Shown here piece after piece: positions 1 through 14,700 of a DNA stretch of 64,000 nt. The position numbers were made by a program, and so were the translations under genes. Below the pieces are notes generated by a model, which made no database searches, was not told the origin of the DNA, and saw nothing but the letters and a program-made list of their open reading frames with translations. Position 1 is the first letter of the stretch. Each line of letters opens with the position of its first letter. The DNA comes from Pardosa pseudoannulata (lineage: Eukaryota; Arthropoda; Arachnida; Araneae; Lycosidae): the NCBI GenBank assembly GCA_032207245.1, contig CM063509.1, positions 96,751,038-96,815,037 on the forward strand, given 5' to 3'.

Positions 1-2895
1 CTTTGAATCAACTTTATAATATTTAGTAGATATTTTGGGGTTGAAATATTTTACAAATATCTATAATAACCCAAACAACTTTTTTTATATAGTTTTTTCC
101 ATATTCACAATGGTTCTATATATGCATTATCTTTCCATATGAAATAAGTGTTATTAGAAATAGAAGCACTAAGGGGAGCTTAAAATGAACCTTCCCTCAA
201 AAGCAATCTCTAATTTACTTATATTGGATTTTCCTAGTTAATGGGCAAAAATTGCCCTCAGGCATATCTCAATGTTTTTCAATTTGAAATGAAATAACTA
301 TTACATACACAATTAAATCTATCTATCTCAATTTTTTTTTTCATTTCTGTGCATTCTTGATGAATTTAATGTCAATAACAAAAATGCTTGATAATGGACA
401 TTTCTTTCAAAGAATTTATAAATGGGAACAATTGTTTTGCTACTTTTAGAATTTTAACAGACAAACAAATAATTAAAGAAGTTGCAGTCCATTCTGATAA
501 TGACAGTGATAAAAAAAAGGGAAATACAAATAGTCCAAAAGTCACAGTTAAAAATAGAGGAAGGCAGTTCCTACTCTCAGAAACTTTCTGGAATTGCATG
601 AATATATTGATTTGAATGGCTCCTCCACCACTGTTAAAATAAAAATTATAAATCAAACAAAAAATGTTTGACATCAAACTATATCTTAACAGACTTTTAT
701 AATGGAGTATATAAATACATTCTAAATTATGATCACTGTATTACATTATTTTATTTACTAATTATGTACTTAGTCTTTGAAAAATTCACAGTTCAGGTGT
801 GAAATATCACATAAAACTTTAAAACCTCCATAGCTCAAAAACCTGTTCAATCTTTTCAATCCCCATGAAATTTAATGAAAGGTAGATAAACATTTCATTA
901 TTGTAATTTATTATATTATATGAATATCATGTATTTTTATAATTTATAGGGGGCCAAACAGAACCTTTAGGCAGGACATAATTTGAGCATTCCTGATTTA
1001 TATGATAGGTGTAATAGCACCCTGTTCTGGTGAGCTATACTTGCATGGGACCTGCCTGCCTACTTTACTGGGGCAGGTATGTTCAGTCATGTCTGAGGAT
1101 GCTATAAATTAAGTTTGAAACGTTTTTGGACAAAAAATAACATTTATTAAAAAAAAACTTAAGAAAATTTAAACTAAGACAAATGATAAAACATGGTTGG
1201 GTGTCTTGGAGCCCATCAACAAAATCAAAACTGAATGACTGAGCGTTTTATGTCCGAGAAGAAAAAGAAGGAATAAAGTTCTCTCCCTTCAAAACAGCGG
1301 GATGTCTCTCGGTCGCCAGCTCAAATCCATGATTCCCCGAACTGAACTCCAACTGCTCTCTTCCAGATTTTCCCTCCCTTCCTTGGGGGGGGGAGGTGTC
1401 TGGAAACTTGAACCCTTCTGAAAAGAGCACATCCTCCTTTTCCAAGGCCCTGCAAAAACAAAAACAAGTGCCTCCGAAAAACATTATCAACCCCCCCCTT
1501 TGCTGGCCGGCTTCTTATTTCCCCTAAGGAACGCTGGGTTAAAGGGGTCAAAGGGGCAATTTTACCGATATCATGAATGGCACACATGAGTCATAGGTGC
1601 AAATTCTTTACAATAGGTTCCCAAAAATTAGAAATATCCACTAATGGAAAATTAAGTCTTCTAGGTGAGTAGTAGTGGTGAAAGGCAATTAAGTAGAAAA
1701 CGAGCATTAAGACAGCTTAGAGTCAGTGACTCTTTGCAGAAAAAAGTAATGTCAATACATAACAATTAAAATTTTTCCTTGTTTTAAAATCAGAAAATCT
1801 CTTTAAATTGAAATTCTGCATTATAATCTCTTTTAACCCACTTTTGTAGCAGAAATAAAATCAATAAGTTTAGTAGATTAGACATATAAAAAGCAATTTA
1901 CACAATTCAGCAAATTAGAATATGAGTGCTTGCAACATAAAATGTTCACAGCAATTGTACATGAGTATTGCAAACAAGTCATTGCATATAAGTTAATGAA
2001 TATTCAATTTCAGATTTATAATAAGTTGTGAATTATAATGATCTTTTTGTGTGATTTACTAATAATTATCAGTCAAAAGGATGATTCATAGTGATAGTAA
2101 TCATAAAGTCATCTGATGTAATGTAAATCTTTTATTTTATTAATATGAAAATTTTATTATTTCATAAAATCAGATTTTATTTACTCTATAATTTAACTGC
2201 TTGAATGCAGAAAAATTGTTATACCAGGGGAGGGAGCATTAAAAACGTTTGTCTTCTAAAACAAGTAATGATCCCAAACTATGACCTACACTAGATCACA
2301 GTTTTTTAACAAATGATCTGCAGAAAAATATCTGTATTTTGCCAAAGATAATAATTTTCATACTTCTGCTAACAAGCAAAACTATTAACTAATAATTAAA
2401 TAACTTTTACATTTATTTTAAATCAATTTGGGTGGCTCTATTTTATTAATCTATTGCTCCATGCATTACATCTGACTAAGTAAAACCAATAAAATCAAAA
2501 TCTACAATATGACAAACCATAGAAGAAAATGTGAATTTTAAAAAATCTTGCCTTATTTGTATTATTTCTAGATATTTTTATATGAAATGGACATCTCTAT
2601 TGGTTAATTCTCCATGATATTTTCTAGCTATGGTGTGAGGTTTAATCAATATCACAAATGTAGATAATGCAAAAAGCATATTTGCTGAAATTATTATTGT
2701 TATTTAAATAATCAATAAGTTGTTCTAATTTATATATATTGAACATAGTAATCTGATTCTATGAGATAAGTAGGCATTCAGAATAAAATTAATTAGATTA
2801 CATTAATTAGAAACATTTTTAATCATGAAAAATATATTTTATTGGTTTACAATGCATTCTGAGGTAAAAAAGACTGTTCTAGATGATTATATTAC
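1..2895. other. BBS1 intron 7 (part); mostly unassigned AT-rich DNA
   Basis: No further BBS1 exon was recognised here. The stretch holds the pogo-like tail at 388-615 and an isolated GC-richer patch at about 1250-1600 with runs of C and G. Open frames in that patch on the minus strand show no family motif. The rest is AT-rich intron without visible structure. Confidence 0.5.
388..615 (+). pseudogene. possible C-terminal remnant of a pogo/Tigger transposase
   Basis: A 75-codon open stretch with an aromatic-acidic start, then ILTDKQIIKEV, an acidic DNDSDKKKG run and a terminal helix (around residues 55-75). Tails of pogo/Tigger transposases have this layout (LTDEEI(I/V)xxV, acidic run, short helix). 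No DDE core or terminal repeats were found nearby. The match is by layout and a few residues only, so a chance frame cannot be excluded. Confidence 0.3.
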
Positions 2896-2968
2896 CTGTT
2901 TCTTCAAAGGAAACTGCTTATGAAGGTTAAAAAAGTCTTCTAAATCTTCTTGATCAAGCATCAAAAAT
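2896..2968 (-). CDS. BBS1: BBS1 coding exon 7 (last in window)
   Basis: 73 nt, residues 170-194. It encodes [20 protein letters not shown] then LKKQ, the acidic helix and basic end that precede the next propeller blades in BBS1. The donor GTAATA follows a complete CAG codon (phase 0). No following exon (expected to begin with a Thr/Val/Ile-rich strand) could be found between here and position 1. Confidence 0.92.
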
Positions 2969-5900
2969 CTGAAGAAATAAAATATCATTTAGAGCATTCT
3001 AGAAGTATTTAAGATAGGATAAAATATTTTAAATATTTTAGTTGAATTTTTGATTGATAACAATAATATTTAACATATCAACTTATTTAACAAGTTTAAA
3101 ATGTTTGTATTCATTCTAGAAACAAAGTTAAAGAAAAAGGTAACTAATATTAAAAATGAAAGTGTACACTATAATTTAAAGTATCCATCTACTTTTCGAG
3201 AACTTTTTTCTTTAAATGTAGAAACTAGTTTATGTTTTTATATTTTTAGATTTATTTTTTGTATTATCATAGATAATTGCACTTAAAAAATTTATTTCTG
3301 GAGAAGTTTTTATAAAATTTCTAATAAACTAAGAATATTTAGTAAAAAAATTGAGTTTTTTCAAAAGGTCTAATTTTTTAATAAATTAAATTATTCCAAT
3401 ATTTTTTGATGCAACACATTTCTTATACACTGGACTAGTGAATCACCTAAAATATTTGTTTAATTTACATGCAGTAAAAATTTTGGTCCTTCAAAATCAT
3501 ACACATTGAATTTTTAACAAATTTTCATTACCTTTATATCTAACTATGAATGTAACATCATTAAAAATTATCCAAAATTAAAGCTTTTAGGTCATTCACT
3601 AGTAAATACTATCAAAAGCATTCATAATAATTTTCAACAAAATATTTCAACAACACATTTGAAGTTTATGAAAACAACTTTAACTGTTAAAAAATTAAAA
3701 TACATGTTTAAAATTCCCCACACTTTCTTGCTTCAAAACTTTCTAATTGCCAAGCTGCTAATTATTAAAAATACTAGAAAAATGTTTAAATTAATCTTCA
3801 TGAAAATTTAAAAAGTTTTGTCCAAAAAATGCTCTTTAAAAGGCTTTAAATTCACAACTTCCAGTTCCGAAGTCTCTACTTCCGTTTTGTTTTGACAGCT
3901 GTCACTTATGTTTAAACAGCTGTAACTTTTCTTCAAAATGCCGTAGAGACAAAACAAAAACAGATTTAGAAGCCTAAAAATTGAAATTTTACAATAGAAA
4001 AATGAAAAACTATGATTTTTGGCAAAAAATGACGTTTTTAACATAGACGGATACCTTAATGATATATAGTTTATAAGACATGACATGAGAGCACAAGTAT
4101 GCTTACATGCAGCTATACTAAATATTTTATGAATTAAATTGTAAATATTCTTGCACAAAATTTCTATTTCCATAAAAAATTTGAACCTACTTTTGAGAAA
4201 ATACTACTTCTAGACATTTCTGACTAGATTTAACTAATTCAAAGTTTATGTTTTAAAAACAATCATATGAAAATGATCAAGAGATAAATAAAACTTTGGT
4301 ATAAATGTGAACACAGTACTGTCATTTATTTGGAATTAGTTGAAAAGCCTGAAGAGACAGTCTAAAATATTGGTGCAATAGTCAAATATGAAGTACATAA
4401 CTTTTTGTTAAATTATGCAAAAGTTAACAGAAATAAAAACTATTAAAAAAATTCATGGTTATACCTAAACATTTGTAATTCAAAACCTAGCATAAACAAA
4501 AGAAAGATTTTTCAAAAGTAGCCCTACTGCTAAAAATCATAAACCATATCTTTTAAAACATATTTAAAACATTTCTTTAAAAACATATGATACAAAGCAG
4601 AATGAAAGGAAAATTTAAATAAAATACTAAATGATCTAAAAATTAGAAAGCTTTTCAATCATAAGAAACTACATCATACACACCCAAGTGCCTAAAAAAT
4701 TATGCAGTCGAACTTCGATAACTCGAAGACCCAGGGGACCCCAAAATATATTCGACTTATCCGAAGTTCGAGTTATCGAAGTTACCAACCATTCATCTCA
4801 ACTGCCACTTAAGATGAATCGACATGGTTTGAATGGTTTGATATGTGCCATAATACTGTAGTTGTATGCATTTCAATTTTTTAATAGCCAATGTAAAGAT
4901 CAAGAGAAGAATGGGTTCAAAAGGTTTATTAAAACCCAAGAAATTTGACCTCATTACATATTAATTAGTATACATACCATGTAAATCTCATTTGAAAAAG
5001 TAGTTATTTTTAAGGCTGTTAGCATTCGCAAAGTCACCTAATTTCTGAACACAGTTAAATAGGGTGTTGTCTGTACCTTCGGTGGTCTCCAGGTATTGAT
5101 GTAAGACATGAATAGCGTCCTCTGCTTTGAGAACAAAGGTTCTCAAAGGCAGTGGACTGGCATTCGAAGATTTGAAGAGAATTGTGTTTTTTACTGGGTA
5201 AATCTATCACAAAAACTTCAACTTAGAAGATGTTCACTTTGAGTTATTGAGACAGTTTTTTAAAGAAAAGTATAGAAATAATTCGGGACTTGATTAAAAG
5301 TTCAAGTTAGCGGATTATTCGACTTATAGGAAGTCGAGTTATCGAAGTTCGACTGTAGTATTTAAAAAAGTAAAAGTTATAGAAAATTATACAACATGCA
5401 GAAAGCATTCATCAGTTTTCTAAAAATGCAAAAACCTAGAAAACTCTGCTGATTAGATAAGACAAATTATAACCAGAAACAAAAAATTATAATCCATGTA
5501 CCATCAAATAAATTAAATTTAAAAAAACAATTCATAATTTAAGAAAAGAGCTTTGTATAGTTTTGACCAATGTCATAATGAAACTCTGTACTAATTTTAG
5601 GCCTGTATCATTTGCACACAATTATGTTTACATACATTTACACTAAACATTTAATGTGCAAGATTCTACAAATTGTATTGATTACAGTTTTACAGAATAA
5701 CAACAATCAATAAAACCACTTATTAAAGCTCACTGAGAAAATGACATTAACTTTTTGTGCCTGTTGCAGATTGGCAATACAGTGATACAAATGGTTAATA
5801 TAAATATATTTTTGCAATGTAATTTTTTTTAAATAATTCAAAAATGTACTAAAAACCTCTTTACAGATGAAAATAACAAATATATACATGCATATATACC

Positions 5901-8900
5901 TCTGTGATCTGGCTGTCAAAGATGATTCTCCCACTTCAGCCCTTAAAAAGTATGGTCATTTGTTTAGGAATATGAGAATAAACTACAAGACATAAAACTA
6001 AAATAAGCTTGTATTACAAAACAGTTAAGCTATTTAAAATTTAAACATGTATTTAAAATTAACATTAAATCTATTTGTATTTTTAAAGTACTGAAAAACA
6101 ACTTGTTTCCCTTATAAATTTATTTAGATAAGAAAGTTAAAAAAAGTTTAAATAATAGTTTTAAAATAATGTTTCAGTACATGAACTGCTTACAATTTCA
6201 ATTAATAGCTAAATTTTAGTTTTTATATAAGAATATTAATGAATTTCTAAGTTTCAACCATTAGCAAAAGGGATTTCTGAGTAAAAATCATATGCATCTT
6301 ATTTTATTTATTTTTTTAAATAAAAGTTGTTTTGATTTCAATATAAAGTAAATTTTTTATACATTAATATTTTATCTAGCTTTTACTAACCGAATATTCT
6401 CTAAAAATTCTTTCAGGGTGTTGATATCAATTTCTTCCTATTAAAAGAAAAATGGTATAAACTTAAGATAAACCATCAGTATATTAATAATGTAAATTTT
6501 ATCACAAGAACACTTTAATGTTATAATTTAATTTTAAACAATCTAAATTTTAACAACATCATACTTGAAAAATATCAGGTAGAACAAAAATTGCTCTTTT
6601 TAATTATTAATTTATATAAAATGATAAAAAAAAAGAGAAATATACAAATAGAAATTTTAAAATATATAATTTTTTCCTTTTTTTAAGTATTTAGACACAT
6701 TTAACTGTGAAATACAATACATGTTTAACTCTCTCCTTACCAAGGCTTCAACCCCTTAATGCCCAGTCAGTTTTGCCTAATTATATATTGATGAATACCT
6801 TAAATAAGTTATTATGGATTGCATAAAGCAAAACTAATATGAAATTTATACAATTCTGAATATTATGGACAGTTCTTATTAGTGATAAGCTGTTGTTTTA
6901 AGCATCATAGGATGCCATTTATTAAAAAAAAAGAAAACAAAGAAACACTTTGTAATAACAGATTTATTTTGGAATCACATATAAACATATTACTGAAAGA
7001 GCAGCATTACAATGCTAATTTTATGGATTTCATTTGATGTTTATGTCAAAATTGTGTATTTATATGTGAGGTTCGAAAAATCAAAAAATGTTAATCCATA
7101 TGATAAAATTATAAATAATAGCAGATTCTTGAAAATTTTGTAGATTGTTTAGAGGCTTGCTATCTAGTTTTTATGAAAAAGAAACCTTGGTCTGACTGAA
7201 ACAATTGAACGTAAGTCTTTTGTGACTAATACTTCATTCTATTTCCAGTAAGAAGTCTCTGAGAGATGTACAATGCAGAGTTGAAAAACTTCCATGAGAC
7301 AAAATGTTCCCCTCTGAAGGAGAAGTTTAAAATTTACTTTCCCAAGTTACAAGGAAAGGGGGAAAACTTATCAACCTGTACTTAAATATAGATATTTCCA
7401 AATATTTGTTAAAGGTTATGAAATATGTTTTTACATAAAATTAACATTTTTTTATCATTTTTATTAGACTTAGAAATATAGATTAGTGAAATATAATTTT
7501 GTTTTACACTGATGTTTCTGAAGTTTTCTTTCATTTATAGAGTTTTTAATAAAAATATTATTCTGTAATAAAAAATAATTGTAAACTTTTGGTGTGATAA
7601 TCAGTAATAAAATAATTTATGAACTTCTAATATGGTCTAAAACCTTGTATATTTTAAAAGTAGTTTTAATACTTTTTATCAAGTTGAATCAATTTATCTC
7701 TTAAAATAGTTACATTTTTTGCTTGGTTCCATGCCTCCATTTCTGATGGACAAATGCTTGAAGCAGGAAGAGTGAATTTATAAAAAGGACGCATGTTTTT
7801 ATAGATATAAATATGTGCTCCAGAAGCAACTGCAATAGCTGTTAACAGGTACATGAATTAGTTTACATAAGAAAAAAATGAATAGCATATAAAACTTATC
7901 AAATAGTAAAAAATGTATAATAACAAAGCAATTTTTAAATAAGTTTGAAATACTGTACATTAAAAGTTGTTTCAAGTATTTTACTTAGAAGAAATTCTTT
8001 ATTGCATGTCTTACAAAAAGCATTTTACAAACCTTATAGAAACTCTTAATGCTGCATTATATTACTGATATAATAAATACAATACAAACTATTGTGATAT
8101 TCAAATAAAAATATGCACTTAACATGTACTAAATCATATTTATATATTTAATACTAAATATAAATATTTTAATTCAGATAAACATATTATTTCAATATAA
8201 TTATTTTAAATAAAGTTTTAAAAAGCAGAGAAAAATTAATTTTTAAATAAAATTTTCAATTATGATATTTATGACTTATTTATTGTAGTTAAAAACTAAG
8301 TTAAGAATTTCATTTTTCTTATCTTCAAGAAAATTGTGTATCTTTACCTATGAATGTTAAAATTTTAATAATAAATATATATACTTTATTATACATAAAA
8401 TTTTAGCTTTGGATCTATTACATTTTCCTTTTATTATACATAAATACAAGTTACAGTACATTAATATTAATGCTCTGTTTCATAAGCATTAACTACTGTC
8501 GTGTCCTGTAAATCCTTTCTAATTTTCAAAAGAACATGAAAATTTGGTGCTAAACATGATTAAAACTGTACAACAGTCACCAAATAATTCAAGCATCTAA
8601 TACTTAAACTACACCACAAATATTGATTTATAAAAAGGTTGGTAAAATCTTTATCTAAATCATATCATTCAAATTTGTTAATTTAAATCAGATTGTTTTA
8701 ATTTTTAAATGTTTTTTACAAATTATATTTATTATGATTAAATTTATTATGATTATAATTAAATTTATTATGATTACCTAATGATTAATTATTCTATTTA
8801 TTTTCTTATTATCCTAATTATTTATGTATGATAATTATTTATCTGTTAATGTTATAAACAGATAACAAAGTATTTATTAAATAGAGGATTTTTTCTCGTT

Positions 8901-11686
8901 CCTTCTTAACAAACTCCTTGTACAAATTGCTACAACTATAAATTACCCCCATATTTTTCATTGTTAACAAATATAAAAATTTATTTACCAAATCAGTTTT
9001 TAAAGCCCTAGTACTTAAATAAACTTAAAAACAAATATAAGTATAAATATTATTGATTTGTTGTCAATTTTTTTAAGAAAATTCTGAAAGAAGGTTGATT
9101 TGGCCAGAAATTTCATTACTGAAGGAAGTGCATTTAAATCTTAATTTTCTTTGCAAATGCTAAGTTATAAGTTACTGTGCATACTAATGCTGTTGGTGGC
9201 ATCCTTTAGTCATGCAATAAAAAAAATCATGCTTAAAAATTCATTAAAATATTCACAAAATGTGAAAAAAAAAGTATTATTGATTTAAACCAATGATTTT
9301 TTTTTTTATAAACCTAGTGATTTAAATTGTGATTTATGTCAAAGTGATATCATTCAACCAACTATGATTATTAATATTCTCACTTTATTTAAAGTAAATC
9401 TTAACTCATTAATATTTTTAAATACATTATTTAAAAAAAAATTATGGTAATTTATACCCAGATTAAGTAATGTTTGTATAAGCCAACTCTCGAAACATTT
9501 ATGATCAAGACTAAAATTCCTATAAATGTATATTGAGCTATGCAAAAGAAGTGCTACAAAAAAATCTTGTTACAATAAAAATTTCATAGTACCATCTAAT
9601 TTTTGTTTATATTTTAACACCAGCAAATTTTTGTTAAAATATCAATGAAATAAATATTATTGGCCATACACAATTTATTTCTGTGAGTTGTTATTAATTA
9701 GACCCCAAAACAATAGTTAATCCAAAATCTATCCTGCTGTTAAGACAGCACTGAACCAATTTATTACAAACCTAATTGCCATAATATTAATAATTATAGA
9801 ACATTATTTATATAATTAACAAAACATACCAGGTGATCTAGGATCACAAGTATCCATATGAAAAGATACAACACCAGTAGGTAAATCTATGATAGTATGT
9901 TCAGATAATAAATGAGTTCCTACATTTGAAAAGAAAAAAAAATAATTATACTTAAAATGGTAGATTCATAAAGATTATTAAATACAGTAGAACCTTGATT
10001 ATCTTAGCTAATTGGATATTCAAAAACTCAAATCCTTGATAATCAAAGAGAGACAAAGTAAACCATAGTGCCAGGGCCTGATTACCACACGGGCACTTGG
10101 GGCACATGCCCTGGGCACAAAAATTTAGTCGAGTGCTTGAAATACATCTTAAGTGGGGCAAAATTGTAAACATACACTACCATCGTTAAGTTTTAATAAA
10201 TTATTGTACGAGGTAATTGTGTTTGTGATGAACTCTATTGTTTTCTATTTACTTTAATGTTACTGTTATTTACATGATAATTAATTCCCTCAATGAACCT
10301 GGTGCTCTTTTTATCTTATGGGTTATTGCATAATTATAAGACAGATTATTAGTAATGTACCACTATAAACCATTAAATCATCTCATCAATTTAAATTATT
10401 TTTAATTCTATTATTATTTATTTTCTGCACCACAGAGCTTGTGAGTGTGACAAGGTAAAAATAAAAAAAGTGGGTCACTCTTGGTCTTTAAAAGTTCTTA
10501 ATTTTTAGCATGGCTAAACAGAGATAATAATAATTACGTAAAATGAAAATTTTGTGTGTTTGATTTTGAATATTACTTTAATGCTAATTTCTTAAATCTG
10601 TTTGCTAATTCAAGGTTATAATTTTTATGACTGTAATTATGATAACTTGTCAGTATAAATTTGCATGGGGGTGAAGGGCACAAAAATTGGATTCTACCCT
10701 GGGCACAAAAGTATCTTACTCGGGCCCTGCATAGTTCTCTAAACCAAACCAAAATCAATAACCCAAACTCTATTGATAGACATTAAATTTTAAATCATGA
10801 ATTCTTTTCTTACAATAAGATCCCATTATTCCAGAGCCACAATTTTTTCTTTCCTCATAAGCATAACAGTAAATTGCAGGCTTTAGTGCATCAACTATGT
10901 ACACTTTCTAGTGCACTCTGGTTCAATATCTTCAGAACATCCAAGCCTTTTTTCACATCATCCAGACATCTGGTTGGGTGTCTTCTCCTAGTCTGGTTTT
11001 CCACAGGTGAAAGTGAATAATTTAAGGGCACTGTTTTCTAAGCTTCTCCAAAAATGGCCCAAATATCTTAACCTTTCCAAAATTGTTGTTTCAAATTATA
11101 AAATTAAGTTTAAAAGTACTACCACAGGGTTTTCTAACTGTCAGACTGCAGGGTTAAACATGGCCTGCACAGCTAATTTTGTAGCTTATGAAAGCTTATT
11201 TGAAAAAATGCAATTATTAAAAACAATTAATGTTATAAGAGCTTAAATTATTTTGCTAAATTAATTCTTCCTCTCTGTCTTCAAGTAACTGTTATTGAGG
11301 GCATATTGACTGATGTATGAGTATTAACATTTTAAAATAGATGTGACTAAGTTCAGACAAAGTGAAAGTTTGTCTTTTTTTCTCTAAATAAATTCATAAG
11401 TTATAAAAGATTGTCTGCAAATGATGGTTTTATACACTATATTGAATCATTAAAATATGCTGCAGTATTAAACTCAGTGTTCTCTGATCAAAAATTTGTT
11501 CGTTTTACTAAAAAATCAACCACAGTTCACCTTCCTGGTATTAGCTTGGTTAATATAGACTACAGTTGATATAGGCCTAGATAACTAAAGTTCTATTGTA
11601 CTTTGAAATTTCATACACAACTTATTATTATACATAAATTTTTGGCACAAAAATAAATATTAATAATAGTAATATTTAAATATATT

Positions 11687-11719
<33 letters not shown>

Positions 11720-14700
11720 GTATTTAAATATATTTGTATAATATTTTTCATCCTATTTGAAAGCTGAAATACACATTCCAGTCATATTAATACGGCCACT
11801 GCCTACTCTTGATGTCACCATTAAACAACCAATCACAAAAAGCATGTATCATAAGCAAATTTATTGGATATATAAAGTGTGTTGAAGGCATTTAGAAAAC
11901 ACCTAAGTTCTTGCAGTCAAGCAGAAACAGAGTGATTCATCTGATGTCCAGAAAGCTGATCATTGGCTTTTGGGCTAAGGGTGGAAGCATTTCCAAAACA
12001 GCTAATTTTGTAAATTGTTCATGGGCTGCCATGGTAAGGGTATATAGTAAATAGCAAAATGGCACTATCTAAGATCAGCAACATGGCAAATGTGGTGCAC
12101 CATAGGCCCTAGATGGCAGGGGTGAATGACAAACCCAAGCAAATAGATGTGCAACTGACTGTCAAGATAAACCAAGGAGCAGCCAACAGTGTCTCCCCAA
12201 CAACAGTTCAAAAAACATTGCTGCATATGGGCCTCTGCAGAAGACATCCTGTTAATGCACCTATGCTGACTGCTGTTATTTGGTGAAAGTCTGGAATTTG
12301 CACACCAATACAGCAATTGGACTTGCACTGAGTAAAGACAGGTGGCTTTTTCTGATGAATCATGTCTCCATCAGACAGATGTATGTTGACATCAAACATC
12401 TGAAAGCTAACACCCTGTAACAATTGCCAGAAGTGTTCAATCTGGAGAAGGAGCATTACAGTCTGGGAAAGTTTTTGTGGTATTCTCTGAGTTCACTCAT
12501 CATTGTGGAGGGTACGATGGATCAATACCCTCCACAGTATGCATCTTTCAGTATGCCTCCACAGTATGCACAGTATGCATCCTTCCAGAAGTATGCATCT
12601 ATCTTTCCAGACCATGGTCACCTTTACATGCAAATTGTGGGAGCTGGACAATAGCCAAATGGTTAGGGTGCTGACCTTGGGTACTGGAATTGGTGAGTTA
12701 AAATTCCACTGTGGCATGGATGTTCATAGCCATTCAGAATTGGCTTTAAGCAGTAGGTCCCAGTCTCATTAGTCCTTGTATTGCAAATAAGTAGACTGTA
12801 GCACTCTAAACCAAACCAAACCAAACATGCAAATTGTTTTTCTTCAGGGAGATGACATCTACCAGTAGGAAAATGCAACATGTCATAAAGCTCATAGTGT
12901 ACATGCATGGATTGAAAAGCCCCAGGATGAGTTTACCTTACTCCCTTAGCCAAATTAAGAATCTGTGAAACCACCTTCATTGGGTTTTTCACACCATGGA
13001 TCCTCATCCATGTAACCTGACACAGCTGGACATGGCACAGGAGTCAGCATGGCTCAACAACTAACATAAACTAATTGCCTCTCTTCTTGCATGTCTCGCA
13101 GTGGTCTGCCCTACAAAAGGTAGCTATTCTGGATTTTGACAGGTAGTCATATTAATGTGATTGGACTGTGTATCAATAAATATACAGCAGTTAAATCAGA
13201 GCAACATACCAAATTCTGTTTGCGAAAAAATTAAAAACATATAGGGACATAACGTTCATAAATTTTTCATATGAAATTATGGCAAGAGAATTCACCAAGA
13301 TCAAGAAATCTTATTAAAAAATAGAAACAGAAATATCATAACTAATATTCTAAACTTAATAAATTTTTTACATAATAAAAAATGATAAATACCTTTATAT
13401 ACTTTTAACTTCATATTATGAGTCCCTGTTCCTAAATCGGCTACTATCAACTTATAATCTCCATCACCATGCAAATCAGCTAAACACATACATGAAGAAA
13501 ATGTATACAGAGTAGCCAAAGGATCATAATGTGCATGTAACCACTTTGAAGCCTTGTCATTTCTGAAATAAGTTTAAAATATATGTATGCATATAAACAT
13601 AGTAATTTTACAGAAAATTTGGAGAAGATGTAATACTAAATAGAGAATATGTAACTATTAGCACATTTTTTTTTAAATTTTGGCATCTTTTTTTACTGTT
13701 TTTGCAGGATTATGTATTGCTCAGGTAAGATATAATTTACTTTTTTATGTTTTTCTCAGTTCATATTTTTTATAAATTTCATTTATTTTTTGCCATTGCA
13801 TAATTTTTTTTTTTTTGCATTTTCAGTGTTTTTTTTTTAACTTTTATTGCCCTCATTTGTTCTTGCTGCTAACATTTTGTTGATTTAGTAACTTTTGAGT
13901 CACCAATGGCAAAATCATTGTCAATTAGAACCTACACTATATCTGTTACAAAATATATATTATTCATTTACTCAAGGAAATGATAATAAACTTGGTAAAA
14001 CAAGAAAAGAAATAAATCAAAGCAGACATTTGTCAGTTATTTTACATTTTATTTAAGTTTCCAAAGACAAAACCAATCTGTATGAAATATTATTCCTAAA
14101 AGAAATTTTCCACTTTTATTTATTTAAAATTAATTTTTCGAGCTTCTGAACAAAAGATAAAACCCAAGACACAGTATCAAATATCTTTTGGTAAATACAT
14201 TTATATTTTACTTACCTCTCTTTGGTAACATATTATAACTTATGCCAAAGAATAATTTGATCAAGGTAGTGATTTTATTAGTGTAGAAGAATAAAAATTT
14301 GAAGAGATGGTATCTTTTAAGCTGAAAATTGATTTAACATAACTTTTACAATTCATCCGAATAACATATATTTTGAAAGTGAAATTTTCACAAATTTTTT
14401 TATAACATGCTAATTTTTAAAAAAGGACAATATTTGAAATTTGGTTAATATATATTTAAATAAGAAAAAACATAGGTACTGATTCAATTTGCACACTGCG
14501 GTTTGTGTTGCCAAACTTGGCAATTTTTTGGATGATGTTTGACGTCGTTGGTTACTTTTGGCGACTTTTAGCATTGTAGCTTTGTAGTGGCAACCTTGAT
14601 TCTTAATTTAAGCCCCATTGGTGCACATGATTTGTGATGTCACAACCCGCCTCTTTCGCGTAATTTTCGGGTCAACATGGGGTCCTGGTCACAAGGTTGT

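Noticed and set aside
1248..1587. GC-richer patch with overlapping minus-strand frames
   Set aside because: Two or three frames are equally open and none shows a known motif, so no gene is called.
3808..4173. 121-codon minus-strand frame rich in Phe, Ile and Cys
   Set aside because: Composition is that of translated AT-rich DNA and no motif is recognised; it lies in a BBS1 intron.
10930..11010. Possible reverse-transcriptase tail ([18 protein letters not shown]) on the minus strand
   Set aside because: Only about 20 codons resemble the R..GRP..RW.DD. pattern; no other part of a LINE nearby.
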